Source of the DNA: Albugo candida
Lineage: Eukaryota; Oomycota; Peronosporomycetes; Albuginales
Reading direction: 5' to 3'
Length of the DNA stretch: 64,000 nt
Assembly: GCA_040437565.1 (NCBI GenBank)
Contig: JBDOQK010000005.1
Coordinates: forward strand, 744,001-808,000
A program made the translations under genes and the position numbers. Of this stretch, positions 1-12,248 are shown one piece after another; the stretch's first letter is position 1, and each line of letters opens with the position of its first letter. The notes beneath the pieces were generated by a model. It was given only the letters and a program-made list of their open reading frames with translations, was not told where the DNA came from and made no database searches.

Positions 1-2889
1 CGATAGGCGGTGCCTGGTGTATTGTATCGAGAAGAAGGATATGCTCCATAAGAAGACTGATAGTCGCCTGTCTGCGGCGGTACCAGATCAATGCTGTAAT
101 TGAAACCTTCGTACAAATCTTCATCATCATCCGTCCTGAATGAACCACCAGCTGAGCTATAAGCGTAGGTCTCTCCACCCATTACGTCGTCGAAAGGAGC
201 AAACTCTCTCGCCCGTTCAGATGATCCAGAAATAGAGCACAACACGACTCAACATAACGACGTAAATCGACGCGATTGCGCCTACATAGCCCAAAGCAGA
301 GCAAGCATCAAGGACCATAAAGTAGTGAGTGGAATTTGACGCTTTACTCCGGCATATGGAAGTAAAAACGAGCAGTCTTGCCCCATCCATGGGAAATACT
401 CCAAACTGTCATTGTAAGGGTCAAATATCATAGAACAGTAGCAAGTCCCATTCACACAAACTCCATTTGGATAGGAGCAATTATTGAGGCAGAATTTCTT
501 CTCGCAGTACATTCCGTACCATCCAATATCGCACATACATCTGGAATTTGGGAACTCAACAGAGCAGTACCCGTGCCCCGAGCAGTCGTATCGGCAGTCT
601 CGAATGGAGCAGTCTTCACCGAGAAACCCAGGCTCACATATACACTTGCCAAACCCGTCACAAATACCATTTGAATAATGGATATTGCCACTCGTACAAG
701 GGTATTTCTCGAGGCCTTCCACATACGAGTCGTTCTCTGTTGGATGATCCATCGAGAAGCAACAGTGATCACAACTCTCAACGGAATCCTCGTCGTCAAA
801 GGTACAATACGTGCCGGGACACGAGGTGTTGGAGCAGTCCATCCCATAGTACCCATCATTGCATTGACAGCTTCCGTGGCGGCACACGCCGTGTAAGGAG
901 CAATTCTTTATGCATTCTGTGGGTTTATAGTGCCAGAAATCTGCCAGCGACCTGTCTTTAGGAGTGAATAGCGAATGATACACTTCTTCTTGGATGTACC
1001 CGCCACCTCCATAGACAAACATAGCATCAAACTCGGGGTGATAGGCTGCTGCGTGGCCAGATCGTTGTGAAGGATGTTCCCACTTCAAAACATGAGGGAG
1101 GTCGCTTCGTCCATCATCACGATCGCGGCAACCATCCCATCCTGGAGCTTGTCTTCGGGCCTGTTGGATGAACAAAGGCTCGGCGTCGGTGCCTCGTGTA
1201 GGCTCTGCCATCACTGAAAACTACACGCATACGTGAGGATAGAGCGTGAGAATGGCTTTATTTCGAAGAGATACCGTCTTTGTTCCATAAAAAAGCTCCT
1301 TGTTGAATGAATCGCTACTGAACATATCATTAGGTGGGATATAGGCGTCGTACATGCCGCTGTGCGATTGCTTCCGCTCCCAAAGATCATCTGTGCATGA
1401 CGAGGGATACCTTGGATGCACAAAAGCCGTCTGTTTCCTCCATCGATTGCCTGCTGCATTGGAAATTAAGCTCCTGCAATCGAAAGTGACTCGGAAGAGC
1501 TGCCACGCACCGATAGAATATTGCCATGTGTCGTCAAAGTAATAATTTGTGCTGTAGCCACCGAATAACACCAAAATATCTCGTACAACTACCATAGAAT
1601 GTCCCATGCGGGCCTCTGGGATGTCTCTCTCTTTAATTCCCTTCTTCCTGCTGCCTCGATACGTCGGAAGAATGTGGCACCATTGTCGTGTGGTGAGGTT
1701 GTACCTCCAAAAGTCATTCAGAAAGTATGGATGGGTGGGATAAGGCTTGAATCCTATCCCGGTGCCAACGGCTCTGCCTCGTCCTGCACCCACCTCAGTT
1801 GTTGTTGGGTACGGGAAGAACGTTCGGTAGCCTCCATGGATGTATATTGCATCGTCGTAAAGCACGGAGGTATGGCCTGCTCGACCTGGTGGCCAGGTAA
1901 GCGTGCATTCCACCTCGCCCATTGCATCCACAACGGCTTCATCAATGGATGATACATCTGGGCAAAGTAATTCTTCTGTGATGTTTTTCCACGTGCGGAG
2001 ATTCTTATCGTAAACCCATAAATCATTGAGATAACCTCCTGCAGGATACTGGCTCACGTCAGACCAGTCATTTGCAGCGGAATTTGGGTCTGCAAATCCA
2101 TGCCACAAGCGATATCCCCCGAATACATACATCTTAAATCCTGATACAGCGCTAGAAAAGCTGAATCGCTTTCCAGGTCCGTAACTCTCACTTTCATGGG
2201 ACTCCAGCCGAGTCCAGGAATTATTTAAGAAATGAAAAAGCCACATATCGTCGCAATAATCCTGACATAAAGGCCCAAATCCTCCATAAATGAGCATTGT
2301 GTCGTCAGGAAATACTTGTGCCTGATGATACCATCGCTCCGATGGATATGTGCACAGCGGAGATCCTTCTTCGAGGTAACAGTTTCCCCAGGGCACTCCA
2401 GCCGTTAACCGCTTCCACGTCCCATTCACGCAGCTGTCTCCGGGGTAGCGCGTACAATCTAACCTGTTGCGTGAGAATTCGTCTCTAAGAACGCACATGA
2501 GTACTCGTACTGATATCATAGCTCCAAATGTCATTGTAGTATTTCCCAGTTTGAACGCTTGTGGGATTGTCCTTGGAAAGAATCTTCTCGTCGTATGATG
2601 CGAATGACAACGTCCCATTGACCTCTACAAGCTCAAATGTCTTGGGGATATGACTCACAAGGACATCTTCCCCTCTTCCACCGAATAAAATTAGCTGAGA
2701 TCTGTAGAACTGGAGTGAATGACCGCGTCGTGCCCCGGGCTCGGAGTCATTGCCCCAATGATGCCAGCAAGCGTCTATAGTTGAAATGAGACTTTGAAAC
2801 AATTGAGATGGCTTCAAGGTATAGCAATACGCACATTGGATTGCAAAAGAAAGCAATATAATGGCATGCAGTACATATTTCTTGCTCAT
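1..2889 (-). CDS. Kelch-repeat/EGF-like single-pass surface protein (3' end outside window)
   Basis: The start ATG at 2889 begins a hydrophobic signal peptide (residues 1-22, IILLSFAIQCAY). At least six Kelch motifs follow, each ending in GG (LILFGG, MLIYGG, MYVFGG, IYIHGG, LVLFGG, MFVYGG), enough for one beta-propeller. Three or more EGF-like modules come next (C-x-C-x5-G-x2-G-x2-C, for example CQCNDGYYGMDC). A transmembrane helix (LWSLMLALL then AIASIYVVML) and an acidic, Tyr-rich cytoplasmic tail lie at about 1-240. The order resembles attractin/MEGF8-type receptors without CUB domains, which suggests adhesion or ligand sensing. Reading frame changes near 2500, 1225 and 290. I could not settle whether these are short introns or indels. 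Domain calls are firm; exon edges and function are not. Confidence 0.8.
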
Positions 2890-3017
2890 TTTGATGGAGA
2901 CGAAAATGATACGCGTGCGACCTTTGGAGATCCATTCAGGAGCTATCTACCAATACGAATGCGTGAAAACCAGCTTATTGCCCAATCAAAGACCTCGTAT
3001 CATCAAAGGACACACTT

Positions 3018-3229
3018 GAATGAATGAAATTCGGATTGATCGCACGATTGAAGAATCGAAAGAAAAAAAAGACNNNNNNNNNNNNNNNNNNNNNNNNNNN
3101 NNNNNNNNNNNNNNNNNNNNNNNNNNNNNNNNNNNNNNNNNNNNNNNNNNNNNNNNNNNNNNNNNNNNNNNNNGAATGAATGAAATTCGGATTGATCGCA
3201 CGATTGAAGAATCGAAAGAAAAAAAAGAC
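3018..3229. other. Assembly gap 1 with 56-nt duplicated flanks
   Basis: N run 3074-3173 (100 N). The 56 nt before it (3018-3073) recur exactly after it (3174-3229). This is an unmerged contig overlap in the promoter region between the Kelch and EF-hand/RCC1 genes. Confidence 0.9.
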
Positions 3230-3284
3230 AACAAACACTCTACAAAATGAATTTTTGAATAATCAGAATGCTCAACGATCTGAG

Positions 3285-6200
3285 ATGAAAAATAATACTG
3301 AGATGGATCTCTTTCACGACGAAAATATTGATCTACAAGCCCAGAAATCTATGTCTTCTGCTGGGTTCCTATCCTTCCGGGTTTGTGGTCCTACAGATGA
3401 CATCATCTTCACAATCAACATTTCGCTCATTAGATACCACCTGAAGATCTGTTTGATAGGGTTGACACAGACCACTCGGGAACAATCGATAAAGAAGAGT
3501 TTGAAGCAATGGTCGGTAAGCCTTCCTGCACCTCGCTACAACTCATCTTTGTTTTGATACAGTTAAAAAATCTCGGCTACAGTGTCACAGCCACAAAATC
3601 TGCGCGTATCTTTTGTCAATGTGACTGTGATCAAAGTGGAAAAATCGATCGAAATGAATTCAAAAAAGCTCTCTTCATGATCGACCCCATTACTGCAAAT
3701 TCGACTCACATTATTCCCACTTGTCTTCCGGTGCCCAGAGATGTTTTTCATTATTTTGATGAAGACGGAAATGGAATGATCGATGACATGGAGTTTGCTG
3801 TACGTAATTCTTCCGCATTGGAGTTTTCCGGGTCTGATCATCCGATAGGACATACTTGAATACTTTGAATTGGAAGTGAGCGATGCGCAAAAGATTTCGC
3901 TGTTCCAAAAGTACGATCGAGACAAAAGCGGCTTCATCGAGTACCCGGAATTCCGAGATATCTGGCTTCGGCTGTGTGATGCACGTAAGGAGCTATTGAA
4001 ACGTGGCATCGAAGTGGCTCCTTCAGACACTCCCAAACAACTTCGACGGATCCTTGAACAGCGTTTAGCCCAAGAAGAGCTTCAAGAGGATCGCGTAGAG
4101 CAAGACTCTAATGAGTATATCCAAGAAGAGCAACGTAAAGAGATCATTTTGCTGCTTGGACGTCAAGCACTTGATCGAGCGCGAGAGGATCTGGCGGCCG
4201 CGCTGGATGCTGCCGGACAAGTATACGTCTTTGGTACGGGAAAGTGTGAAGGGACTAAGCCATCTGACTCGTGCACGTCTCGAGATCGATACGTTTCGGA
4301 GCTTTGGTCAAGACGTATCAACCCTGAGGGTTCTCGAGTTCGAGATCCAAGGCTATCTGTCAAGCAGAAAGATCCTTTGATAAAGCACAATACCGCGCCT
4401 TCCACCAGCCAAGTACCATCACAAACAAAGAATGAAGCGAAATCTCAATGGTCTGTGCATCGACGAACGGAAAATCTTCGGTGGACATTCCAGAGCCCCC
4501 CAAAACTCGACACTCGTAGCATACTAGCGCTTCGACGATATAAATCAAATGTGATTGCCGCCGGAAATGAAGAATCAGAAACGAAAGAGGGGTACGAGGC
4601 GCCCAGAGAAGAATACAGGCCACAAAGAATCCAATCCAGCTTTCAAGAAGCAAATATGATGAACACGAGCTTTTGTTGGGGACGTCAAGTTGTGAGTGGA
4701 GCGATCGGAGACGATTATGCGCTTCTCGTTACTTCGAGTGGATCCGTCCTCGAGTGGGGACGCACGAGGTCTCCACGAGAATCCAAGCCTACATCTTTTC
4801 AAAGCTTTACGGTAAAGGGTACATGAGATCGAGTGTAAGAATGTTTGGTCTTTATCGCATGGCTCTCCATAGACTCAATCATCCAAAGAAGACGAGCAGA
4901 TGCGCCGGTAGGAAGCTGAATGATTTTGGAAAGAGCTTTGTCACAATGTACGCTGTAGTATGAGAAATGTGCTGCGATATTACGACGTGTATGAATCTCT
5001 GCCCAAAGCTGAGGTCGAATTGCCAGTTTTGAAAAGTTTATTGCTTGCAAAAGTGAAAGAGACAGCCATACGCACTTCATTATCGTGTCGGGGAATCTAT
5101 ACCTCCAACGCAAATAGCCAGCGATTGATTGACGCTCTAGGAGAATGCCTTGAGCTTGAGCAAGCTTTTGAACCCAAGCAAGCATGGAAGAGCTGGGAAA
5201 ATCGTATTCTCGAGCTGCAAAAGGATAAAAAGACACATACGCTCGCTCATGCTGCAAGTATCTACCTCTTTTCTCATTCGAAAAACTCACGCTTGCTGCA
5301 GGAGATTCAGAAAATGAGTCAGGCTGTACGTTATCCTTGCAGGTCGTTCCGTCCATTCTCAACCGAAAATTGATAGTGGGCCCCAATTCGACGACAACGC
5401 GGAGAAACATGTGAACACGATCTTCTCAATCCGAGTGAATCGATAGAGGTTCAGTGAGATTGTGAGCGAGTATGAGAGTATCACAAGTGTGTGTAGGAAG
5501 CCGAATACAAAGCCTTCACTTTGAAACGTCAGACGCACACGGAAAAAGATGCCCAGCAGTATTCAAAGAATGCTGCGTGCCTTCAGACTGTCTCCAGCGT
5601 CGCAATCAATCGAATGGAAGCATTGGCAGTCATGCGTGACGGGTATTCTCTGCCTGAGCTGCTACCTGGCAATTTGTAAGCGAGTCTTTTAGATCAATTT
5701 ATGCATCGAAAACGATGGATTCGAGCACTTCATCCAAATTTATTTTGCACGAAAGCTTACGCTGGAGTACAAAACAACTACAAAGCCTCGCGGTACGACC
5801 GGAAAGTTCACGTATACAACCTGATATCACTTCATAGCATCTGTCCATTCAAAGTATCAGCGCATCGTCCTCTATGAATGCTGCTATCACAACAAATGCC
5901 CAACTGTACACCTGGAAATCACCGTCCACCTCGAGTAAAGCGATTGAATGGAAGCTTATGGATATCCTCACACAGGCTCCAAAAGCCCGCTTTGTGTCGT
6001 GTGGAGCAGCTCATTGTGGCGTCACCACTGAGACCGGACAAGTGTTTATGTGGGGCTGCGCCAACGGCGGACGACTCGGTCTTGGGCCTGATGTCAAAGA
6101 CCATATCGCGAAGCCAACGCTGGTGGAGACTCTGTATAAAGCCGGCGTTCGAGTGTGGCAGATAGCGTGTGGGACGGCGCATTCAGTTCTTTGCACAGAA

Positions 6201-7544
6201 ATCTGTAAAGTCGATTGGAAAAGCTGCCTCACAGAACGCTTCTCGGGAGGTGAGCTGTATGCCTGTGGAAGTGTCTTACCGCTCGGAAGACAAATGTCTT
6301 CTTGGGAAGCAGTAGCCAGTAAGCCTCCCAATGTACCTTTCGTACAGGTGTACTGCGGCTTTGCTCATAGCGCTGCAATATCGATATCCGGTGGGCTCTT
6401 TACGTGGGGAAGGAATGCATTTGGCTGCACTGGACATAGTGTGACCCGATTGTTTATCGCCGAGGCGGAAATGGTCGATTGTATCCGCACGGAGCCTCAA
6501 AACCTGGCGACTCGAAAGCGGTGTCGTCAGATAAGCGTATACAATCAACAGGGAGCAGAATTAGCTTTGAATAATGATATTCACAGCTGTATTCACACAC
6601 AAATAGAAGAGATGCCGTGGTGGGAGATGGATCTCGACGAAGCAGTGAAAATAACTCGTATTTGTGTACGAAACAAAGAGTTTGATAAAAAAACTCTGAT
6701 GCTTTTGCTAAGGTTTGGAGCTGCGTGGAAGAGTGTGGGGGTCCCAGTACGCTATTTCCATTTTGGATCCTCATCAGTCAAAAGCCATTCCAGGATGTTA
6801 GAGGCCTGCGTGGGTACGTGTCACACATTTGTGCAAATTTGCTTCATCTCGTTCTGTAGTCTCGAAATTGCAAAGTCGCAAGCTGTGGCCTGTGAGTCCT
6901 TTTACTCTTTCGAAAATCTGACGGAATGGGAACTTTCTGCATCGCGATCGATCGGACAATATGTTCGGTATTGCGTCATTGAACGCTGTCATGTGTGCAT
7001 ATTCATTGGAGCGCTTGTAGAATTCAGTCCCAAAGACGAGGCTTTCTCCGATTTGGCCACATTCAGGTCTTTGGAACGCATACAAATGAACGACTTAGTG
7101 AACAAGTTGGCCACGTTTACTGCGGTTATAACACGATGCTGGTGGTGCTTCGTCCAGTGAAACAAAGGTGTGTCTTGGTACTGTGCGGTTTTGCACACTT
7201 AAGGGTACTTTTCACCATTTTTCAGTCTGTTGGAAGATTTTTACAGTCGAGCGATTCAAGCAGATGCCGATAATGCGAATATTCTACGCTATTATAGAGC
7301 GTATGAAGAGCTGTATGCAACGATAGGTCGCGGGACAGATGAAGCTTTCAAGGACGCAGCGAAATGCGAGCTTTGTCAGTTCTCGCGAGGCTGTGAGGTG
7401 TGCGCACTGTATGACCTTTTTCGTAAAGAAAATCGAAAGGAATTACCAAAACGAAATACGAACGATCGCAGTGGACTACAGGTACACTTTGCTGTTGCAC
7501 AGTTAGAGGAATTAGAGCTCAAAGGTGCTCTGCAAAGGCTTTGA
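3285..7544 (+). CDS. EF-hand and RCC1-repeat protein
   Basis: A multi-exon gene. The N-terminus carries four calcium-binding EF-hand loops: DTDHSGTIDKEE near 3465, DCDQSGKIDRNE near 3627, DEDGNGMIDDME near 3760 and DRDKSGFIEYPE near 3920. A helical linker follows. RCC1 beta-propeller repeats come next (FCWGRQVVSG near 4670; MWGCANGGRLGLG, LYACGS and LFTWGRNAFG at 6050-6420). A stretch near 6500-6970 resembles a galactose-binding/discoidin-type fold, and a helical tail ends at 7544. Introns of about 50 nt are visible (for example 3390-3441 and near 3799-3847). The start at 3285 is the first ATG that splices in frame to the first EF hand. RCC1 domains often act as GTPase regulators or scaffolds, and EF hands would make the protein Ca2+ responsive; both are inference. 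Exons between 4820 and 5870 are uncertain. Confidence 0.72.
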
Positions 7545-7809
7545 TCAATTGGGCGCTTTTAGAGCCATCGAAAATGCGCCTTTCTTAGCGGGAAATGATA
7601 GCAGTTGATTGGATAATATAAAAGCAGCACATATTGGACGAATCAGAAGCCACAAGAATGGGGCTAATTCACAATGTGATTGGATGAAAATAGATTATGA
7701 GGTGAACCCGCGAAAACATTCAATCTTTTTCTTCGGCCTCACAAGCAGACAGTTCTGGCGCTTTTGCGCCCTTTTTTGTCACCGAATACCTACGTAAAGG
7801 CTGTCTAAT
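7545..7809. other. Intergenic spacer upstream of WEE1-like gene
   Basis: 265 bp between two same-strand genes. I see no gene or clear regulatory motif in it. Confidence 0.5.
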
Positions 7810-9944
7810 ATGGCACCGTTGAGGACTCCTGATCTGAATGCTGGTACCGGGATGATGACTCGACTTCGAGCAAAGACAAAAGCATGTGCGGATTCGCTTT
7901 CATTGGGCCGAAAGCAGCGTTCACTACACGATTTCTTCAAACGGTATTGTGCTCAATTTTATGGATTTCTGATGAAATAAATACATATGAACTATTGCAA
8001 CAGATCGGAAGATAGTAAAAATGGACAGAAAACGACACGGAAGAGAGGACGTCCAAGCACTGAGCGTGGCAATGCAGAGGACTTTGATGGAGTCGTGAAG
8101 AAGCGAATTGAATATGACACAACATCGGACTCGGATGAATCGAAAAGTGAACGAAATGCTACCTCACAAAGCAGCGAAGACGCGCCAGTATCACCGCTTT
8201 CTTCCACGAAAATAGAGAAAATATCGGTAGGCTCTGAGGAACCCGATGGAGAGCCATTTGCGTCAAAACATTGTCTCAAAACGTCAACCTCAAAAATCTG
8301 CAGTGAACAGCGATCGCAATCATCTCCTAAAAGCACAGTATCGATCCCAACGCAATCTTCCTGGTCGCGATTGTACAGTCAATGTGATGAACTGGATTTC
8401 CTTACGCCACAAGACCAGCCTGTGATGCATCTCTCTCATCCCACAACGCCGTCACCATTAAAAAAACGTCATCGGCGTGACTACAACGCGAGTGATTCCG
8501 AACAAGACGAAAAAATGATTGCGGCTGATAGTAATGGTACACAGAAAAACACTCCAAACACAGCAAATATAATGGAAACCACTACTCCTGGTTTGGGTCA
8601 GTTGGTGCCTGAGACTCCAATGGATGATCTGAAAGCTATTTGTCATGCTCCATCTAAGAGAACGTATGGCCAGTGCAGTGCTGTGAAAGAGAAATCGCCA
8701 AAGTATGTACATTGATGAAAAGAGAATTGTCTTTCGGCTGATATCGATGCTGTAGGGCAACTCGAGTCAATGCTGCAGCTCGAATCTTGCTGGAACCTTT
8801 TACAAATCCGTTCACGTCACCATTTTCGCCTCTAGCACTTTTGGAAACAACGAAAACGGGCTCCCGAAAGCGCTCACAACGCCAGCGCCAAAGTCTCCCT
8901 TTAGCTTTTGAGACCAATACGAAAAATCTTTCGCGGTATTTGTGCGATTTTGTCGAGAAACAGGTTTGTGACTTCGCATGTGACCCAATTCGTGCAGCTT
9001 TTATTATGGTGGGAATAGCTTATAGGCGCCGGCTCCTTCTCAAAAGTGTTCAAATGTCTAAAAAAAATGGACGGATGGATTTATGCCGTGAAGAAAAGTA
9101 AACGCCATTTCAAAGGGAATGCAGACATGTTCGTACTCTTTTCGTAGTTAGAATATGTTTTGAGTTTCGGTCATTTAGGCAGCGATCTTTGCGAGAGGTT
9201 CAAGCTTTGGCTGCATTAAGTGACAGCCAGCACATTGTCCGCTACTTTGATGCGTGGATCGAGGACGACTTGCTTTATATTCAGCTGGAATTCTGCCAAG
9301 GATGCAGTCTCCAATTTTTTCTAAATCAAGCGCACGCGCAGAATCGACCATACATTTCAGAACAAACATTGTCCCGACTTCTCTGTCACATCGCAAAAGC
9401 GCTGTGTGACATGCACGCAAGAAGGATGGTGCATATGGACGTCAAAGTACAGAATTTCCTGGTTCGAATGCCAAATGAAATCTACAAGGTGCATCATCCT
9501 TATAAGCGCGTGTGAAATCGACTGACATAATTGATTTAGTTGGGTGATTTAGGTACTGTAGTGCACCAAGATGGTCGAATGGAAGTCACAGAAGGAGACA
9601 CGCGATATCTGAGTCGGGAGATATTAGAGGGAAATCGATCGCATCTTCGTGCTGGCGATATATTTGCACTTGGCGCGTCCATCTATGAGCTCGAATTGGG
9701 AAGAGCGCTTCCATCTTGTGGAGATGAGTGGCAAGAGATTCGAGATGGTGATCTTGTAATGTTTCGGTACGTTCTGTGTACCTCGCATCTCGGATGTTCC
9801 GAGTAATTTTCTTGTTTGATTAGACATTATTCCAACTCCTTACAGCATCTTGTCGCTAATATGATGCACCCGGATCCACTACAACGTCCATCGGCCGAAG
9901 AAATCCTACAGCATGATGTGGTCAAACCGTTTTGCTGCCGCTAA
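7810..9944 (+). CDS. WEE1: WEE1-type inhibitory cell-cycle kinase
   Basis: Likely phosphorylates the ATP-site tyrosine of CDK1 to delay mitosis. The first exon starts at the ATG at 7810 and ends in LHDFFKR; a 60-nt intron leads into a long Ser-rich, acidic N-terminal region. After a second intron (about 8703-8755) the segment RVNAAARILLEPFTNPF resembles the VNxNPF motif before the WEE1 kinase domain. Kinase landmarks: Gly loop IGAGSFSKVFK near 9022, Lys in YAVKKSK, alpha-C Glu in LREVQAL, catalytic loop HMDVKVQNF near 9430, metal-binding DLG (GDLGTV, the WEE1/MYT1 variant of DFG) near 9546, activation segment EGDTRYLSREIL, and a final exon with RPSAEEIL ending at the TAA at 9944. The catalytic loop has Val where WEE1 usually has Pro. 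Confidence 0.88.
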
Positions 9945-10317
9945 TCGACACGATACTTAAGTTATTCAGAGTCCATTTGTCTCTCTCTAAATCAATCGTC
10001 CTTTTAAAAGTGTGTACTCTCGGTAATGTATACTGAATAAAAATTATCCTGGCGGTGGTTGTGTGCATTTATCAAATGTAATACATTCGTGAGCAACGTT
10101 TTGATCGTAAAAGGTGATGACAAAATTTCACTTAGAAACACACAAAGAAGCTCACAAACGCACGCGCAGGATACTTATACTTAAGGATACGCATCAAAAA
10201 GAAGAAGAGATTGGAAATGTTACTACCTTTAGCAAACTATCGACTCTTGATAAAATCGTATTAAAAAGCAGACACCAGGAAAGGGGCAGGGTACTACGTT
10301 CTCTGTACGTAAAGAAC
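9945..10317. other. Intergenic region, no supported gene
   Basis: 373 bp, AT-rich. A plus-strand ORF at 10114-10416 is open, but its composition is basic and low in complexity. It overlaps the better-supported minus-strand small gene, so I do not call it. Confidence 0.4.
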
Positions 10318-10548
10318 CTATACACTTGTTCGCAGGACATTTTGCACAGCTTCTCGATCTATTTCGTCTGGTTTCAAGAATGCGACAGCGAATCCAAAGT
10401 GGCGTTGTCTGGATGATATGCTGACGACAAGGTTGCAGCATACAGCTCATACATCCAATTCTCGGATCTTTTGAAGGCAGATAGCGCCCCAGCTTGTGCG
10501 CAACAGGTAAATCTACTCGGCTTTTTTGTCGGAAGCCCAATTGCCCAT
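10318..10548 (-). CDS. Small spliced gene, about 40-45 residues, unknown function
   Basis: The ATG at 10548 opens with MGNWASDKKAE, then an in-frame stop. That stop falls inside a GT..AG intron. Two splice choices both keep frame: a single 108-nt intron, or 49-nt and 44-nt introns around a 15-nt microexon (SENW). Both lead into HFGFAVAFLKPDE and a helical end closing at the TAG at 10318-10320. The MGN start is a plausible N-myristoylation signal. The 44- and 49-nt lengths match other introns here. I do not recognise the family. The reading is inferred from splicing alone, and a further 3' exon is possible because the last codons contain a GT. Confidence 0.42.
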
Positions 10549-10696
10549 CTTGGCTGAATGTATTTGTTTTTCCAGAATTGGTAATAATAAAAGGATCGAA
10601 CATCGTGCTTCATAGCTATGTACTACTGATCTACACCATTGCTGTGCCCTTGTAAAAGCAACATGACTGACCTGTCATTTCGAAAATATACGCTTC

Positions 10697-12060
10697 ATGT
10701 CAAACGCGTGCGATTTTACCACGGCGCAACTAGATTTCCATGCTTCAAGTAGTTCAAACGTGTTGTATAGTACACCCCCACTCCAAAAAGTCCCAAGTAT
10801 CATCGAAATCAAAAGGGCGATACCGAAAGAATGCTTCGAGTCCTCCGTTGTGCTATCAATGTATTATGTCGTTCGCGCAGGCACGATCGCCATCATGCTG
10901 ATTTTTACGCTTAATTACCTTCGAGGTCTCTCATTTATCTACCATACGTGGATATACAACGCCATTGTTTCGTGTGGATACATTGCAATTCAAGGAATCA
11001 ATTTCTGGGGAATTTTCACCCTTGCTCATGACTGCGGGCACGGAGCATTCTCGCGCTACGCAATGCTTAATGATACGATAGGGCTATTATTGCACTCCAT
11101 AGTTTTGACACCCTATGAACCTTGGAAAGTATCCCATCGCCTTCATCATAAAAATACTGGTCATCTGGATCGGGATGTCGTATATTTTCCTCAACGAGCC
11201 ACAAATGATCATCCACTCAGTCGAAATATGGTTTGATACATTGAGTATATTCCACTCGAATCTTTAAACAAGGATCCTCATAGATTTCAGGCTTGGGATT
11301 TGCTTGGTTTGCGTATTTAATCAATGGATTCCCACCGAGGCGCTTTAATCATTTTAACCCGGTACGTTGATTATTTATGAATACTATTGCAACGAAATTT
11401 ACCTACAAGTGTATGGATAGATGGAACCACTATTGGCTTGCCACAGAGTCAAAGTATTTGTATCACTCGCGGTCCAAGCTTGGTTTGTCGTTACTATCCT
11501 AGTCTTGACTACAGTCATCGGATGGAGAGTTATGATCCTATATTATCATGGTCCGATCCTTGTGTTTGCATCTATGCTGGTTATCACGACATTTCTTGTA
11601 CGTGTCAATATTTTAATTGAGTTGACCTTGTTATAATTGATATGTCATTGTCATCCATATGAAATAGAATCATATGGACGACGATATACCGTGGTACGAC
11701 GATACGCAGTGGTCGTATGTACGTGGAAATCTATCAAGCGTCGATCGAACATACGGTGCACTGGTCGATAATATGACACATCATATTGGCTTGCATCAGA
11801 TCCACCATTTATTACCAATGATTCCACATTACAAGTTAGCATTGGCAACACAGCATTTTCGTCAGACGTTTCCACAACTCGCTCGTCACAGTCATGAGCC
11901 AATTCCACAGGCTTTTTTTAGGTTGCTGAGAATGTACGCTGCGCGTGGTGTCGTGGATGATGTTGCCTCGTCATTTTACTTAAATCGGAGATTCATCGGT
12001 CAGAAAAACTGCACAAAATGCAGGCGAATCAGTTTAGTCGGCAAAGAACGCGAATTATAA
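10697..12060 (+). CDS. Membrane fatty-acid desaturase (omega-3/delta-12 type)
   Basis: Four exons from the ATG at 10697 to the stop at 12060, with GT..AG introns near 11231-11290, 11361-11410 and 11599-11668. The three iron-binding histidine boxes are present: HDCGH near 11030, HRLHH near 11140 and HQIHH near 11797. Hydrophobic blocks lie before the first box and in exon 3 (AWFVVTILVLTTVIGW). The third box with its following PMIPHYKL resembles omega-3/delta-17 desaturases more than plant FAD2 enzymes. It would act in the ER membrane, inserting double bonds in phospholipid-bound C18/C20 chains. Oomycetes are rich in such polyunsaturates. Regiospecificity cannot be read from sequence alone. Confidence 0.85.
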
Positions 12061-12248
12061 GATTTGGAGTATAAAGTGTACAAAGCAAAAGCAAAACGCA
12101 CCAAGCGAAGGGCCAATATGGTGCGATGTAATTATACAAATTTCCAAAATCGATGAATTTCCCTCGAATTATGGAAAGTTACACCTCATGTGGAATTATG
12201 GCTACTCCAACATGACAAAAATGAACGATCACTTCACAGTAAATTATC

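Noticed and set aside
2490-2520. 22-28-nt intron in the Kelch gene
   Set aside because: Introns I could check elsewhere are about 45-70 nt. A tiny intron fits the frame but an indel fits equally well, so I left the junction open.
4799-5410. 203-codon minus-strand ORF
   Set aside because: It is antisense to exons of the EF-hand/RCC1 gene. The sense frame reads NVLRYYDVYESL and a helical segment that fits the gene; the antisense frame has no domain.
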